From Streptomyces sp. 3214.6 (lineage in GTDB: Bacteria; Actinomycetota; Actinomycetes; Streptomycetales; Streptomycetaceae): a DNA stretch of 64,000 nucleotides. The position numbers and the translations under genes were made by a program. The DNA is taken from contig NZ_LT670819.1 in the NCBI RefSeq assembly GCF_900129855.1, forward strand, positions 2,356,001 to 2,420,000, in the 5' to 3' direction. Positions 32,086-40,720 of the stretch are shown one piece after another. The notes under the pieces were generated by a model. The model saw nothing but the letters and a program-made list of their open reading frames with translations. It made no database searches and was not told where the DNA came from. The stretch's first letter is position 1; each line of letters begins with the position of its first letter.

Positions 32086-32925
32086 ATGCTCGAGGAGTTG
32101 CTGGGCGCGGCCGCGGTGGTCGCCGCCGGGGGCCTTGTGTACCTGGGGGCGGCCGCCCGGGTCGTCAAGCAGTACGAGCGCGGAGTGGTCCTGCGGCTCG
32201 GCCGACTGCGCGGCGACATCCGACCGCCGGGGTTCACGCTGGTCGTCCCGGCCGTGGACCGGCTGCGCAAGGTCAACATGCAGATCGTGACGATGCCCAT
32301 TCCCGCCCAGGAGGGCATCACCCGCGACAACGTGACCGTGCGGGTCGACGCGGTCGTCTACTTCCGGGTGGTGGACGCGGCGGCCGCGATCATCAACGTC
32401 GAGGACTACCGCTTCGCCGTCTCTCAGATGGCGCAGACCTCCCTGCGGTCGATCATCGGCAAGAGCGAGCTGGACGACCTGCTGTCGAACCGGGAGAAGC
32501 TCAACGAGGGCCTGGAACTGATGATCGACAGCCCGGCCATCGGGTGGGGCGTACAGATCGACCGCGTCGAGATCAAGGACGTGTCCCTGCCGGACACCAT
32601 GAAGCGCTCGATGGCCCGCCAGGCGGAGGCCGACCGTGAGCGACGGGCGCGGATCATCAACGCGGACGCCGAACTCCAGGCGTCGAAGAAACTCGCCGAG
32701 GCGGCGAAGGAGATGTCCGACCAGCCCGCCGCGCTCCAGCTGCGGTTGCTCCAGACGGTCGTGGCGGTGGCCGCCGAGAAGAACTCCACGCTCGTCCTGC
32801 CGTTCCCGGTGGAACTGCTGCGCTTCCTGGAAAAGGCCCAGCAACCGCTCCCACAACCTCCCCAGCGGCAACAGCCCCTGCCTCCTGCCCCACCACCGCC
32901 TCCCCCGAAAGCCGTCGACGAGTAG
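32086..32925 (+). CDS. Slipin-type SPFH/Band 7 membrane protein
   Basis: A 279-residue stomatin-like protein that probably organises membrane microdomains. An N-terminal membrane helix (about 5-27), SPFH domain (about 30-190; KQYERGVVLRLGRL, PIPAQEGITRDNVTVRVDAVVYFRV, LRSIIGKSELDDLLSNREKLN) and a helical segment (AEADRERRARIINADAELQASKKLAEAAKEM) match the slipin subfamily. The C-terminal 30 residues are Pro/Gln-rich. TGAGGAGG lies just upstream of the ATG. Confidence 0.93.
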   Translation: MLEELLGAAAVVAAGGLVYLGAAARVVKQYERGVVLRLGRLRGDIRPPGFTLVVPAVDRLRKVNMQIVTMPIPAQEGITRDNVTVRVDAVVYFRVVDAAAAIINVEDYRFAVSQMAQTSLRSIIGKSELDDLLSNREKLNEGLELMIDSPAIGWGVQIDRVEIKDVSLPDTMKRSMARQAEADRERRARIINADAELQASKKLAEAAKEMSDQPAALQLRLLQTVVAVAAEKNSTLVLPFPVELLRFLEKAQQPLPQPPQRQQPLPPAPPPPPPKAVDE

Positions 32926-32948
32926 AGACGGGTCGAGTAGAGACGGGT
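32919..32948 (+). repeat. 15-bp tandem duplication at the slipin stop codon
   Basis: CGAGTAGAGACGGGT occurs twice in tandem (32919-32933 and 32934-32948), duplicating the TAG stop of the slipin gene. It looks like a simple replication-slippage event. Confidence 0.85.
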
Positions 32949-33041
32949 AACGGGTGTCTTCGGCTGAGCACGCGAGAGCCGGGCGGGTGACGCGATCGCA
33001 GACGCGGTCATATATCCGCACAGCCCGCGGCACACTCCTCC

Positions 33042-33047
33042 TACATT
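33042..33047 (+). promoter_or_regulatory. -10 box placed for leaderless deacetylase mRNA
   Basis: TACATT lies exactly 6 bases before ATG 33054, and no ribosome-binding site is present. This TANNNT-N6-ATG layout is the usual mark of leaderless transcription in Streptomyces. Confidence 0.6.
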
Positions 33048-33053
33048 CATACG

Positions 33054-33968
33054 ATGATCACTCCGGTACGTCGCTTCGCCGCCCTCTGCGTCCTCGGCAC
33101 CGCCCTCGGCAGCCTCGCCGCCTGCGGCACCGCCGCCCAGGAACCGCCTGCCGCCCACCCGGCCGCCCCCGCCCACACCTCCCCCACCGCCACCACGGCC
33201 TCCCCCGCCCCCCGCACCCCTGCTGCCCCCGGCAAGACCGACGCCCCCTCCCGGCCCCCCACACTGGCCCCCGGACCGGCCGGTCTCACCCCCGTCTTCC
33301 GCAACGCCCCCCGCACCGCCGGCAAGACCGTCGCCCTCACCTTCGACGCCGACATGACCGCCGACCAGGGGGCCAGAGCGGCGTCCGGCGAGCACTTCGA
33401 CAACCCCGGGCTGATCGCGGCGCTGCGCACGCTGAAGGTGCCGGCCACCGTCTTCATGACCGGCCGCTGGGCCGAGGAGTACCCGGACCAGGCCCGCTCG
33501 ATCGGCCGCGATCCGCAGTTCGAGCTCGCCAACCACTCCTACAGTCACTACGCGTTCACCGCTGACTGCTACGGCCTGCCCACCGTCCCCGCGGACCGGA
33601 TGCGGGCGGACGTGGAACGGGCGTACGCGGCGTTCCGCAAGGCCGGGGTGCCGAACGCGATGCCCTACTTCCGTTTCCCCGGCGGCTGCTACGACCAGCG
33701 GGCGCTGCGCGCGGTGAGCGGCACGGGCGTGACCGCGGTGCAGTGGGACGTGGTCAGCGGGGACGCGTTCGCGACGGACGCGGACGCGGTGGCCAGGCAG
33801 GTGCTGGAGGGCGTGAAGCCGGGCTCCGTCGTCGTCATGCACTGCACCCGCAGCGCCGCGCCTACGACCGAGCGGGCGGTGCGCACGATCGTGCCGGAGC
33901 TGCGCCGACGGGGATACCGGTTCGTGAAGGTCTCGGAGCTGATCGGGTCGGCGCGGGAGCGGTCGTAG
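33054..33968 (+). CDS. Lipoprotein polysaccharide deacetylase (CE4/NodB)
   Basis: A 304-residue exported metal-dependent deacetylase of cell-wall or chitin-like glycans. The lipobox LAACG lies at about 20-24, followed by a Pro/Ala/Thr linker (25-80). The NodB domain has KTVALTFDADMTADQG (catalytic and metal Asp), the metal-binding HSYSHYAF motif, RFPGGCYDQRAL and VVVMHCTRS. Translation appears leaderless because a TACATT box stands 6 bases upstream of the ATG. Confidence 0.93.
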   Translation: MITPVRRFAALCVLGTALGSLAACGTAAQEPPAAHPAAPAHTSPTATTASPAPRTPAAPGKTDAPSRPPTLAPGPAGLTPVFRNAPRTAGKTVALTFDADMTADQGARAASGEHFDNPGLIAALRTLKVPATVFMTGRWAEEYPDQARSIGRDPQFELANHSYSHYAFTADCYGLPTVPADRMRADVERAYAAFRKAGVPNAMPYFRFPGGCYDQRALRAVSGTGVTAVQWDVVSGDAFATDADAVARQVLEGVKPGSVVVMHCTRSAAPTTERAVRTIVPELRRRGYRFVKVSELIGSARERS

Positions 33969-34007
33969 GGCCTCGTACGCTGGAGAGGCGGGTGCGTATG
34001 GGTCCAG

Positions 34008-34013
34008 TAGCCT
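34008..34013 (+). promoter_or_regulatory. -10 box placed for leaderless PTH2-like mRNA
   Basis: TAGCCT, then 6 bases, then GTG 34020, with no ribosome-binding site: the same spacing as at 33042, 43326 and 49050. Confidence 0.6.
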
Positions 34014-34019
34014 GCGCCT

Positions 34020-34715
34020 GTGAGTGAGAGTCCTTTTCAGGCCGAGTCCAACCCCCGTGATCAGGCCCCCCAGTTCGTCCTGCCCCTTGTCGTGCGGATA
34101 GAGAAGGGCGCGCCGCCTTCCCGCACCGACGCCCTCGAGACCGCTGCCCGGGCCGTGCTCGTCATGCTGAGTGATGATCGGGCGGTCGGGGAGGGGGAGT
34201 GGGCGCAGGCCGTGCGGGACTGGCAGGACGCCCGGATCCGGAAGGTCGTGCGGCGGGCCCGGGGGGCCGAGTGGCGGCGGGCCGAGGCGCTGCCCGGGAT
34301 CACCGTCACCGGCAAGACGGCCGAGGTGCGGGTGTTTCCGCCGGTGCCCCTGGACGGCTGGCCGAAGGAGCTGGCGAAGCTCCAGGTCTCCGGGACCGAC
34401 CTCGACGACCCGGAGCCGCCGGTCGACGCCGCCGTGACGGCCCCGGTGATCTGGCTGAACCCGGAGCTCGACATGTCCGCGGGCAAGGCGATGGCGCAGG
34501 CCGGGCACGGGGCCCAGCTCGCCTGGTGGGAACTCTCCGAGGAGGAGCGCGGCGCCTGGCGGGAGACCGGTTTCGCACTGGCCGTACGGACCGCCGAACC
34601 GCAACGGTGGCGGGAGCTGACGGGGAGCGGACTGCCGTTGGTCCGGGACGCCGGGTTCACGGAGATCGCCCCGGGCAGCTCCACGGTCGTCGCGGAGCAC
34701 CCCGCGCTTCGCTGA
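34020..34715 (+). CDS. PTH2-family peptidyl-tRNA hydrolase-like protein
   Basis: A 231-residue cytoplasmic protein with two parts. The C-terminal half (about 135-231) matches the PTH2 fold: VIWLNPELDMSAGKAMAQAGHGAQLAWWEL resembles the K-x-x-Q-x-x-H core of PTH2 enzymes that release peptides from stalled peptidyl-tRNA. The N-terminal half (about 15-125) looks like a divergent duplicate and is common in streptomycete homologues. Activity on peptidyl-tRNA is inferred, since streptomycetes also encode a Pth1-type enzyme. Confidence 0.8.
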   Translation: MSESPFQAESNPRDQAPQFVLPLVVRIEKGAPPSRTDALETAARAVLVMLSDDRAVGEGEWAQAVRDWQDARIRKVVRRARGAEWRRAEALPGITVTGKTAEVRVFPPVPLDGWPKELAKLQVSGTDLDDPEPPVDAAVTAPVIWLNPELDMSAGKAMAQAGHGAQLAWWELSEEERGAWRETGFALAVRTAEPQRWRELTGSGLPLVRDAGFTEIAPGSSTVVAEHPALR

Positions 34716-34835
34716 ACCGCTTCCCGGCCGAGAAAGCTCAAGAATTCCTCTGAAGGTGGGCCGGGCGTGGTTCGGTGGTCGGGGGCGGGGTCATACCTCC
34801 GGCACCGGTAGGGGCGGGTCGAGGAGGCGGGGGCC

Positions 34836-36266
34836 ATGATGCGACTGGGGACGGGGATCGGCTGGCGGCCGGAGATCGCGGACGCCGTGGAGCGGATGCC
34901 GGGCATCGACTGGGTGGAGACCGTCGCCGAGAACGTGTGTCCCGGTCATCTGCCCGACTCCCTGCTGCGGCTGCGCGAGCGGGGGGTCACCGTGATCCCG
35001 CACGGCGTCTCGCTCGGGCTCGGCGACGCGGAGCGGCCCGACGAGGGGCGGCTCGCGGCCCTCGCCGAGCGGGCCGAGGCGCTGGGGTCGCCGCTGGTCA
35101 CCGAACACATCGCGTTCGTCCGTGCGGGCGGGCCCCTGACGGCGTCCCCGCGGCTGGAGGCCGGGCATCTGCTGCCCGTGCCGCGCACCCGCGACGCCCT
35201 CGACGTGCTGTGCGAGAACGTGCGCATCGCGCAGCAGGCGCTGCCCGTGCCACTCGCCGTCGAGAACATCGCCGCGCTCGTCTCATGGCCGGGCGAGGAG
35301 ATGACCGAGGGGCAGTTCCTGTACGAGCTGGCCGACCGCACGGGCGTGCGGCTGCTCATCGACGTGGCCAACCTGCACACCAACCACGTCAACCGTGGCG
35401 AGGACCCCGCCAAGGCGCTCGCCGAACTGCCCCTGGAGGCCATCGCCTACGTCCATGTCGCGGGCGGTTTCGAACGGGACGGCGTCTGGCACGACAGCCA
35501 CGCCCATCCGGTGCCCCGGCCGGTCCTCGACATCCTGACCGACCTGGCGTCCCGGGTGTCGCCGCCGGGTGTACTGCTGGAGCGGGACGAGAACTTCCCC
35601 GAACCGGCCGAGCTGGAGCGGGAATTGGACGCGATCCGGAAGGCCGTCGAGCGCGGCGCGCAGGAACGCCGTGCGCAGGAGCGCGGGGCGCGGGAGCACA
35701 GTGCGCAGGAGAGCGGGGCGCGGGAGCACAGTGCGCAGGAGAGCGCCTTCGCGCGGGTCTGGTCGAGCGGGGGGAAGCGTGCCACGACGGCGGCGGACGA
35801 ACCCTCGCCGCCCACCAGGGAGACGGCACCGACCGCCTCCGACGACGAGGCGGCGGCTGCCCGCCAGCGCCTCGGCCTCGCCCAGACGGCTCTGCTGTCC
35901 GCGCTCGTGGCCGGTACGCCGGTGCCCGAGGGCTTCGACCGGGTGCGGCTCGGTGTACAGGCCAGGGCGCTGGCGGCGAAGCGGGCGGACGTGGTGGGGA
36001 AGGTGGCCCCGGAGCTGCCGCTCATCCTCGGAAACGGTTACCGAACCGCGTTCGTCGCGTACGCCCAGGGGCATCCGATGCGCGGCGGCTACCGGCAGGA
36101 CGCCCTCGACTTCGTCGAGGAACTGCTGCTGGGCGGACGGCTGGCGGAGGGCCGGTCCCGCCGCGAGCTGCGCCGCTGGTGGCTGGACCGCTCGGGACCG
36201 GCACCACGACCGACGTCACGGTTGGCTCAGGTGGGACGGGTGGGGCGGTCGTTGATCCGACGGTGA
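34836..36266 (+). CDS. DUF692 multinuclear-iron enzyme fused to SCO6045-like C-terminal domain
   Basis: A 476-residue protein. Residues 1-270 form a DUF692 TIM-barrel domain, the family of MbnB and TglH, iron enzymes that oxidatively modify cysteines in ribosomal peptides. The likely metal ligands are all in place: [49 protein letters not shown] and LERDEN. A repetitive Glu/Gln/Ala/Arg linker (about 270-310, with two exact 30-bp DNA repeats at 35685-35744) joins it to a helical C-terminal domain (about 340-440; [36 protein letters not shown]) seen in SCO6045-type proteins. No partner-protein or precursor-peptide gene is obvious nearby; DUF4142 and TIGR04222 genes follow. The substrate is unknown. 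Confidence 0.88.
   Translation: MMRLGTGIGWRPEIADAVERMPGIDWVETVAENVCPGHLPDSLLRLRERGVTVIPHGVSLGLGDAERPDEGRLAALAERAEALGSPLVTEHIAFVRAGGPLTASPRLEAGHLLPVPRTRDALDVLCENVRIAQQALPVPLAVENIAALVSWPGEEMTEGQFLYELADRTGVRLLIDVANLHTNHVNRGEDPAKALAELPLEAIAYVHVAGGFERDGVWHDSHAHPVPRPVLDILTDLASRVSPPGVLLERDENFPEPAELERELDAIRKAVERGAQERRAQERGAREHSAQESGAREHSAQESAFARVWSSGGKRATTAADEPSPPTRETAPTASDDEAAAARQRLGLAQTALLSALVAGTPVPEGFDRVRLGVQARALAAKRADVVGKVAPELPLILGNGYRTAFVAYAQGHPMRGGYRQDALDFVEELLLGGRLAEGRSRRELRRWWLDRSGPAPRPTSRLAQVGRVGRSLIRR
35685..35744 (+). repeat. Two exact 30-bp tandem repeats in DUF692 linker
   Basis: Positions 35685-35714 and 35715-35744 are identical and encode a decapeptide unit ([10 protein letters not shown]) twice. 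They lie in the linker between the two domains, so copy number can vary without harming either fold. Confidence 0.9.
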
Positions 36267-36508
36267 CGGATGTGCCGGGGTTAACACCGCCCACCGCGCT
36301 GGAGACACTCGACGCCCTCGCCACGTATCCCAACCGTTTACCACCCGTTTCTACCGCTTTGCCACCTCATTCCACTCTCCCATTTCACCCGATTTTTCCG
36401 TGATGCAATTATTCACCCCTGTACGGCAGTTGACGGAACCGGCGAAGTAATATGCCAGTCCCCGCAACCGAAGCGCACTAGCGTGCAGTGCCGCGAGCAG
36501 GAGGCACC

Positions 36509-37285
36509 ATGCGCCCGCGACCCCCGATCAAGGGCAGAGGCATCTTCAGTGGTACCGGGCTCATCCTCACGGGCCTGGCGGCGACCCTCGCGGCGCTGGT
36601 CTTCCCGATCTGGTCGTACACCGACCGCTCGGGCACGGGAGTGGACGTACTGAACGCGCAGAGCGTGTCGACGCAGTACGGGCCGCTGTCCGCGCTGGAC
36701 CGGGAGTTCGTCACCAAGGTCCGGCTGGCGGGGCTGTGGGAGCTGCCCGCCGGCCGGCAGGCGCAGACGAAGGGCACGACCGAGGCCGTGCGGACGGCGG
36801 GCCGACACCTCGTCGAGGGGCACACCTTCCTGGACGAGCGGGTACGCTCCGTCGCCTCCCGACTGGGCCTCGCATTGCCGAACGAGCCCAACGAACAGCA
36901 GAAGGGCTGGCTGCGCGAACTCGACGCGGCGCAGGGCGAGCAGTACGACTGGAAGTTCGCCAACCTTCTGCGCCTCGCGCACGGCCGGGTGTTCTCCGTC
37001 GTCGCCCAGGTGCGGGCCAGTACCCGCAACTCGCTGGTGCGCGACCTCGCCGACGACGCCAATACCACCGTGCTGGACCACATCAAGATCCTTGAGGCCA
37101 CCGGGTACGTCGACTTCGACGCCCTCGCCCGGGACATGGCCACCGGCAGCACACCGCCGCTCACCACCTCATCCGGCCCGCCCGGCCCGACGACCGGTCC
37201 GGGGTGGGCCGTACCGGCCGCGCCGTCGCCGTATCCCACGTACACACTGCCGCCGGCCGCGGCCAGTCCACCGCCCGGTTCCTGA
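36509..37285 (+). CDS. DUF4142 exported protein
   Basis: A 258-residue protein with a basic start and one hydrophobic helix (GLILTGLAATLAALVFPIWSY, about 15-35), then a DUF4142 helical bundle (about 50-210: LSALDREFVTKVRLAGLWELPAG, VEGHTFLDERVRSVASRLG, KFANLLRLAHGRVFSVVAQVRAST) related to ferritin-like four-helix folds, and a Pro/Thr tail. Function is unknown; it is probably anchored outside the membrane. ATG 36509 has AGGAGG 5 bases upstream; the frame starts earlier at GTG 36488 without support. Confidence 0.87.
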   Translation: MRPRPPIKGRGIFSGTGLILTGLAATLAALVFPIWSYTDRSGTGVDVLNAQSVSTQYGPLSALDREFVTKVRLAGLWELPAGRQAQTKGTTEAVRTAGRHLVEGHTFLDERVRSVASRLGLALPNEPNEQQKGWLRELDAAQGEQYDWKFANLLRLAHGRVFSVVAQVRASTRNSLVRDLADDANTTVLDHIKILEATGYVDFDALARDMATGSTPPLTTSSGPPGPTTGPGWAVPAAPSPYPTYTLPPAAASPPPGS

Positions 37286-37404
37286 ACCCACCTCCGACCC
37301 CGGGTCCGGACGAAGGCATGCGGAACGTCACATACCCACCACGCTCGGTCCGGATAGTGAACAAGGCATGGCGTTTCCTGGGGCATCCGGCATAGAAACA
37401 CGGC

Positions 37405-38181
37405 ATGGTCTGGGTGCTTCTCCTGCTGCTGGCATGGGCCGTCGCGGGCGCGGCGTGCACACGCCTGTGTCTGGCCGCCGTCCGGGCGGCGACCGTCGAC
37501 GAGAACGCCGGCCTCGGACATGACCTGACGCTCTACGAGGCGGCCTTCCTGTCCGGCGGCCCCGGCCGGGTCGCCGACCTCACCATGGTCTCCATGGCAC
37601 GGCAGCAGCGGTTGCTGCTCGCGCACACCGGCTGGGCGACCGTCGTGGACCCGCGCGGGCGCGACGACATGGAACGGTCGGTCATCGGAGCCATCGGCCC
37701 GCAGGGGCAGTCCCGTATCGCGCCGGTGCGGGCCGCCGCGTCGGCCGCGGACGCGGTGCGCGGTCTCGCCGACCGGCTCGTCAGCGCCGGCCTGGCGGTG
37801 CCCGACGGGGCCCGCACGACGGTCGCGGCCGGGGTACGGCAGGTGCGGTTCGCCGCCGTGGTCGTCCTCGGGCTGGGCGCGACCGCGCTGCTGGTCCCCG
37901 CGACCCCCGACATGCCCCGCACCCTCGTCGCACTCTGGTTCGCGCTCCCCCTCGCCCTCGCCCTGAGCTGTCTGGCCATAGCGCGGGTCGAGGTGCACCC
38001 GTACTCGCGCTGGGCCTCCCCGGCCGGGCAGCGGCTGCTGGGCGCGCTGGCCCGGCGCGCCGGGAGCGCGGGGGACGACCGTACGTATCTGACCTCGGTC
38101 GCCGTGCGCGGGATCCGTGCGGTCGGTGAGCCGGATCTGCGGGCGGCGTTCGCGCATCGCGAGCAGTTCGGGCGGGACTGA
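37405..38181 (+). CDS. TIGR04222 domain membrane protein, without Cys/Gly-rich tail
   Basis: A 258-residue membrane protein with an N-terminal helix (about 2-22) and two central helices (about 150-190). The TIGR04222 hallmark is DLTLYEAAFLSGGPGRVADLTMVSM, followed by a winged-helix-like region (QGQSRIAPVRAAASAADAVRGLADRLVSAGL). Many homologues end in a Gly/Cys-rich low-complexity tail; here the chain ends at AFAHREQFGRD without one. Function is unknown. The ribosome-binding site is weak. Proximity to DUF692 is a recurring streptomycete arrangement as I recall it. Confidence 0.8.
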   Translation: MVWVLLLLLAWAVAGAACTRLCLAAVRAATVDENAGLGHDLTLYEAAFLSGGPGRVADLTMVSMARQQRLLLAHTGWATVVDPRGRDDMERSVIGAIGPQGQSRIAPVRAAASAADAVRGLADRLVSAGLAVPDGARTTVAAGVRQVRFAAVVVLGLGATALLVPATPDMPRTLVALWFALPLALALSCLAIARVEVHPYSRWASPAGQRLLGALARRAGSAGDDRTYLTSVAVRGIRAVGEPDLRAAFAHREQFGRD

Positions 38182-38312
38182 GACCGGGCGCGCTCGACCA
38201 CCAGGGTGCGCACAAGGGGCATTGGCGCCGACACCCGCCGGTGGTGCTTGCCTTCCCCCACGACCGAACCAAACATCCCTTTTGTCGCCGCCGCGCACCG
38301 AAGGGACACCCG

Positions 38313-39983
38313 ATGAGAGCCGCCGCCCTCCACTCGGCCGCAGGAGCCCTGCTGCTGACCGCACTCTCCGCCGTCCCGGCGGCCGGCGTCCCGGCGGCCG
38401 GCGTCCCGGCGGCCGGCGTCCCGGCGGCCGGCGTCCGGAACTCTCCCGGCCTGCCCGTCGCCGCCCCCGGCATCGCCACGGGTGTCGCGCTCGCCGCCGC
38501 GCGGGCCGCGGCGAAGGGCGTCGACTTCGGGAACTGCTCCGACGCGCAGGACCTGCCCGGCAGCATGCAGTGCGGCACGGTCGTCGTCCCGCTGGACTAC
38601 GCCCGCCCCAACGGCAGGCAGATCAAACTGACCGTCAGCCGGGTGCGGGCCACACACCGGGACCCGCACAACAGCAAGCTCCGGGTGCCCCGGCAGGGCG
38701 CGCTGGTCTTCAACCCGGGCGGTCCCGGCGGCTCCGGGCTGTACTTCCCGCTGATCGGGCTGCTGCCGGAGTGGAAGCGGATCGGGGCGGCCTACGACCT
38801 CGTCGGCTACGACCCGCGCGGAGTCGGCCGTTCGGCGCCCCTGTCCTGCCAGGATCCCAAACGTTTCTTCAAGGGCCCCTCCCCCGCCCCGGTGCATCCC
38901 TCGGAGTCGTACAAGCGGGAGCGCATCGCGCAGGCGAAGGCCTACGCGCAGGGCTGTGGGAAGCGGGCGGGCAGCGCCCTGCGGCACTACAACTCGCTCA
39001 ACAACGCCCGTGACCTGGACGTGCTGCGCGCCGCGCTGGGCGAGGAACGGCTGACGTTCATGGGCGCGTCGTACGGCACGTACTTCGGGGCGCTCTACGC
39101 GACCCTGTTCCCCTCCCATGTGCGGCGGATGGTGTTCGACGCGGCCGTGAACCCGGACCCGGCGCAGATCTGGTACCGCAACAACCTCGACCAGTCGGCG
39201 GCCTTCGAGAGCCGCTGGACGGACTTCCGGGAGTGGATCGCCGAGCACGACGACGTGTACGGCCTGGGCCGAACGGCGCAGGCGGTGCTGGCCGGCTACG
39301 AGCGGGCCCGGGCCCGGCTGGCCGCGGAACCGGCCGGCGGGACGGTGGGGCCGGGCCAGCTCCAGGGCGCGTTCTTGCAGGCCGGGTACTACGACGACTA
39401 CTGGCCGGCCCGGGCGCAGGCCCTGTCGGAGTACCTGAAGGGCGACCCGAGGCAGCTGATCGCGCAGGCCGGGCCGGTGCGGGAGGCCGCCGCGGAGGCG
39501 GAGAACGCCAATGCCGTGTACACGGCCGTGGAGTGCAACGACGCGTCCTGGCCGACGGACTGGAGGGTGTGGGACCGCGACAACACGCGGCTCGCGCGCG
39601 TCGCGCCGTTCGAGACGTGGGACAACGTGTGGGCGAACCTGCCGTGTGCGTTCTGGCCGGTGCCCCGGCAGCAGCCGCTCGACGTGCGGACCGGTCCGGG
39701 TGAGCTGCCGCCGACGCTGATCCTGGCCGCCGAGCGGGATGCCGCCGCGCCGTACGCCGGCGCCCTGGAGATGCACCGGCGGCTGACGGGCTCGGTGCTG
39801 GTGACCGAGCGGGACTCCGGCACCCATGGCATCGCGGGCGGTCCGAACGCCTGCGTCAACGGCTACCTGGACGCCTATCTGCTCCAGGGCCGGCTCCCGG
39901 TGCGGCGCGCGGCCTGCGCACCGCACCCGGAACCGCGACCGGCGGCGCCGTCCAAGGAGCAGGCCGACCGGCCCAGGAGCTGA
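38313..39983 (+). CDS. Exported alpha/beta-hydrolase, S33 tripeptidyl-aminopeptidase type
   Basis: A 556-residue secreted peptidase-like hydrolase. The signal peptide (1-30) runs into four exact 5-residue repeats. The hydrolase core has GALVFNPGGPGGSG (oxyanion region), YDPRGVGRSAPLSC, the nucleophile elbow GASYGTYFG (Ser about 253), AERDAAAPY (Asp) and DSGTHGIAGG (His). The cap region includes VECNDASWP, and the C-terminal TAP-like domain is present. It probably removes tripeptides from extracellular protein ends. ATG 38313 has AAGGGA 7 bases upstream. The stop directly abuts the convergent hemQ stop. Confidence 0.9.
   Translation: MRAAALHSAAGALLLTALSAVPAAGVPAAGVPAAGVPAAGVRNSPGLPVAAPGIATGVALAAARAAAKGVDFGNCSDAQDLPGSMQCGTVVVPLDYARPNGRQIKLTVSRVRATHRDPHNSKLRVPRQGALVFNPGGPGGSGLYFPLIGLLPEWKRIGAAYDLVGYDPRGVGRSAPLSCQDPKRFFKGPSPAPVHPSESYKRERIAQAKAYAQGCGKRAGSALRHYNSLNNARDLDVLRAALGEERLTFMGASYGTYFGALYATLFPSHVRRMVFDAAVNPDPAQIWYRNNLDQSAAFESRWTDFREWIAEHDDVYGLGRTAQAVLAGYERARARLAAEPAGGTVGPGQLQGAFLQAGYYDDYWPARAQALSEYLKGDPRQLIAQAGPVREAAAEAENANAVYTAVECNDASWPTDWRVWDRDNTRLARVAPFETWDNVWANLPCAFWPVPRQQPLDVRTGPGELPPTLILAAERDAAAPYAGALEMHRRLTGSVLVTERDSGTHGIAGGPNACVNGYLDAYLLQGRLPVRRAACAPHPEPRPAAPSKEQADRPRS
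38372..38431 (+). repeat. Four exact 15-bp tandem repeats in signal-peptide region
   Basis: GTCCCGGCGGCCGGC occurs four times in perfect tandem (38372-38431), encoding VPAAG units just after the hydrophobic core of the signal peptide. Unit length is a multiple of three, so copy number can change without frameshift. Confidence 0.95.
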
Positions 39984-40715
39984 TCAGGCGAGCCCTGCAA
40001 CCAGTTCGGCCACCGACTTGCGGCGGCCCGTGTAGAACGGGACCTCCTCGCGGACGTGCATACGGGCCTCGGAGGCGCGCAGGTGGCGCATCAGGTCGAC
40101 GATGCGGTACAGCTCGTCGGCCTCGAAGGCCAGGATCCACTCGTAGTCGCCGAGCGAGAACGAGGCGACCGTGTTGGCGCGGACGTCCGGGTAGCCGCGG
40201 GCCATCTTGCCGTGGTCGGCGAGCATGCGGCGCCGGTCCTCGTCGGGCAGCAGGTACCAGTCGTAGGAGCGCACGAAGGGGTAGACGCTCACGTAGTCGC
40301 GGGGCGTCTCGTCGGCGAGGAACGCCGGGATGTGCGAGCGGTTGAACTCGGCGGGGCGGTGCAGCGCCATGTTCGACCAGACCGGCTCCAGGGCGCGGCC
40401 GAGCCTCGTGCGACGGAAGAGGTTGTACGCCTCCTGGAGCTGGTCGGCGGTCTCGGCGTGCCACCAGATCATGACGTCGGCGTCGGCACGCAGACCGGAC
40501 ACGTCGTACGTGCCGCGGATCGTCACGTCCTTGGCGGCGAGCTGGTCGAACAGCTCCTGGACCTCGTCGGCGTAGCCCGCGCGGTCCTCGGGGAGCACGT
40601 CCTTCAGCCTGAAGACGGACCACAGGGTGTAGCGGATGACCTCGTTGAGGTCCTTGGCCAGCTTGCCCTTGTTGGGGATCCTGCCGGCCTCGGTGGTGGG
40701 GGCGTCGTCACTCAT
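39984..40715 (-). CDS. hemQ: Coproheme decarboxylase HemQ (ChdC)
   Basis: A 243-residue enzyme of the chlorite-dismutase-like family that converts coproheme to haem b, the last step of the coproporphyrin-dependent pathway. Typical blocks: [44 protein letters not shown] (expected catalytic Tyr region), [20 protein letters not shown] and [19 protein letters not shown] 40715 matches the conserved [11 protein letters not shown] start; ATG 40724, overlapping the hemG stop as ATGA, is an alternative. Coupled to hemG. Confidence 0.95.
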   Translation of the reverse strand: MSDDAPTTEAGRIPNKGKLAKDLNEVIRYTLWSVFRLKDVLPEDRAGYADEVQELFDQLAAKDVTIRGTYDVSGLRADADVMIWWHAETADQLQEAYNLFRRTRLGRALEPVWSNMALHRPAEFNRSHIPAFLADETPRDYVSVYPFVRSYDWYLLPDEDRRRMLADHGKMARGYPDVRANTVASFSLGDYEWILAFEADELYRIVDLMRHLRASEARMHVREEVPFYTGRRKSVAELVAGLA

Positions 40716-40720
40716 GGTTC

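Noticed and set aside
30739..33033. 764-codon minus-strand frame opposite the SulP and slipin genes
   Set aside because: Low-complexity His/Gln/Arg-rich translation crossing intergenic DNA; the plus-strand genes are clearly real.
37533..39926. 797-codon minus-strand frame
   Set aside because: It spans three unrelated genes in antisense and shows no protein family features; GC-rich third positions leave such frames open by chance.
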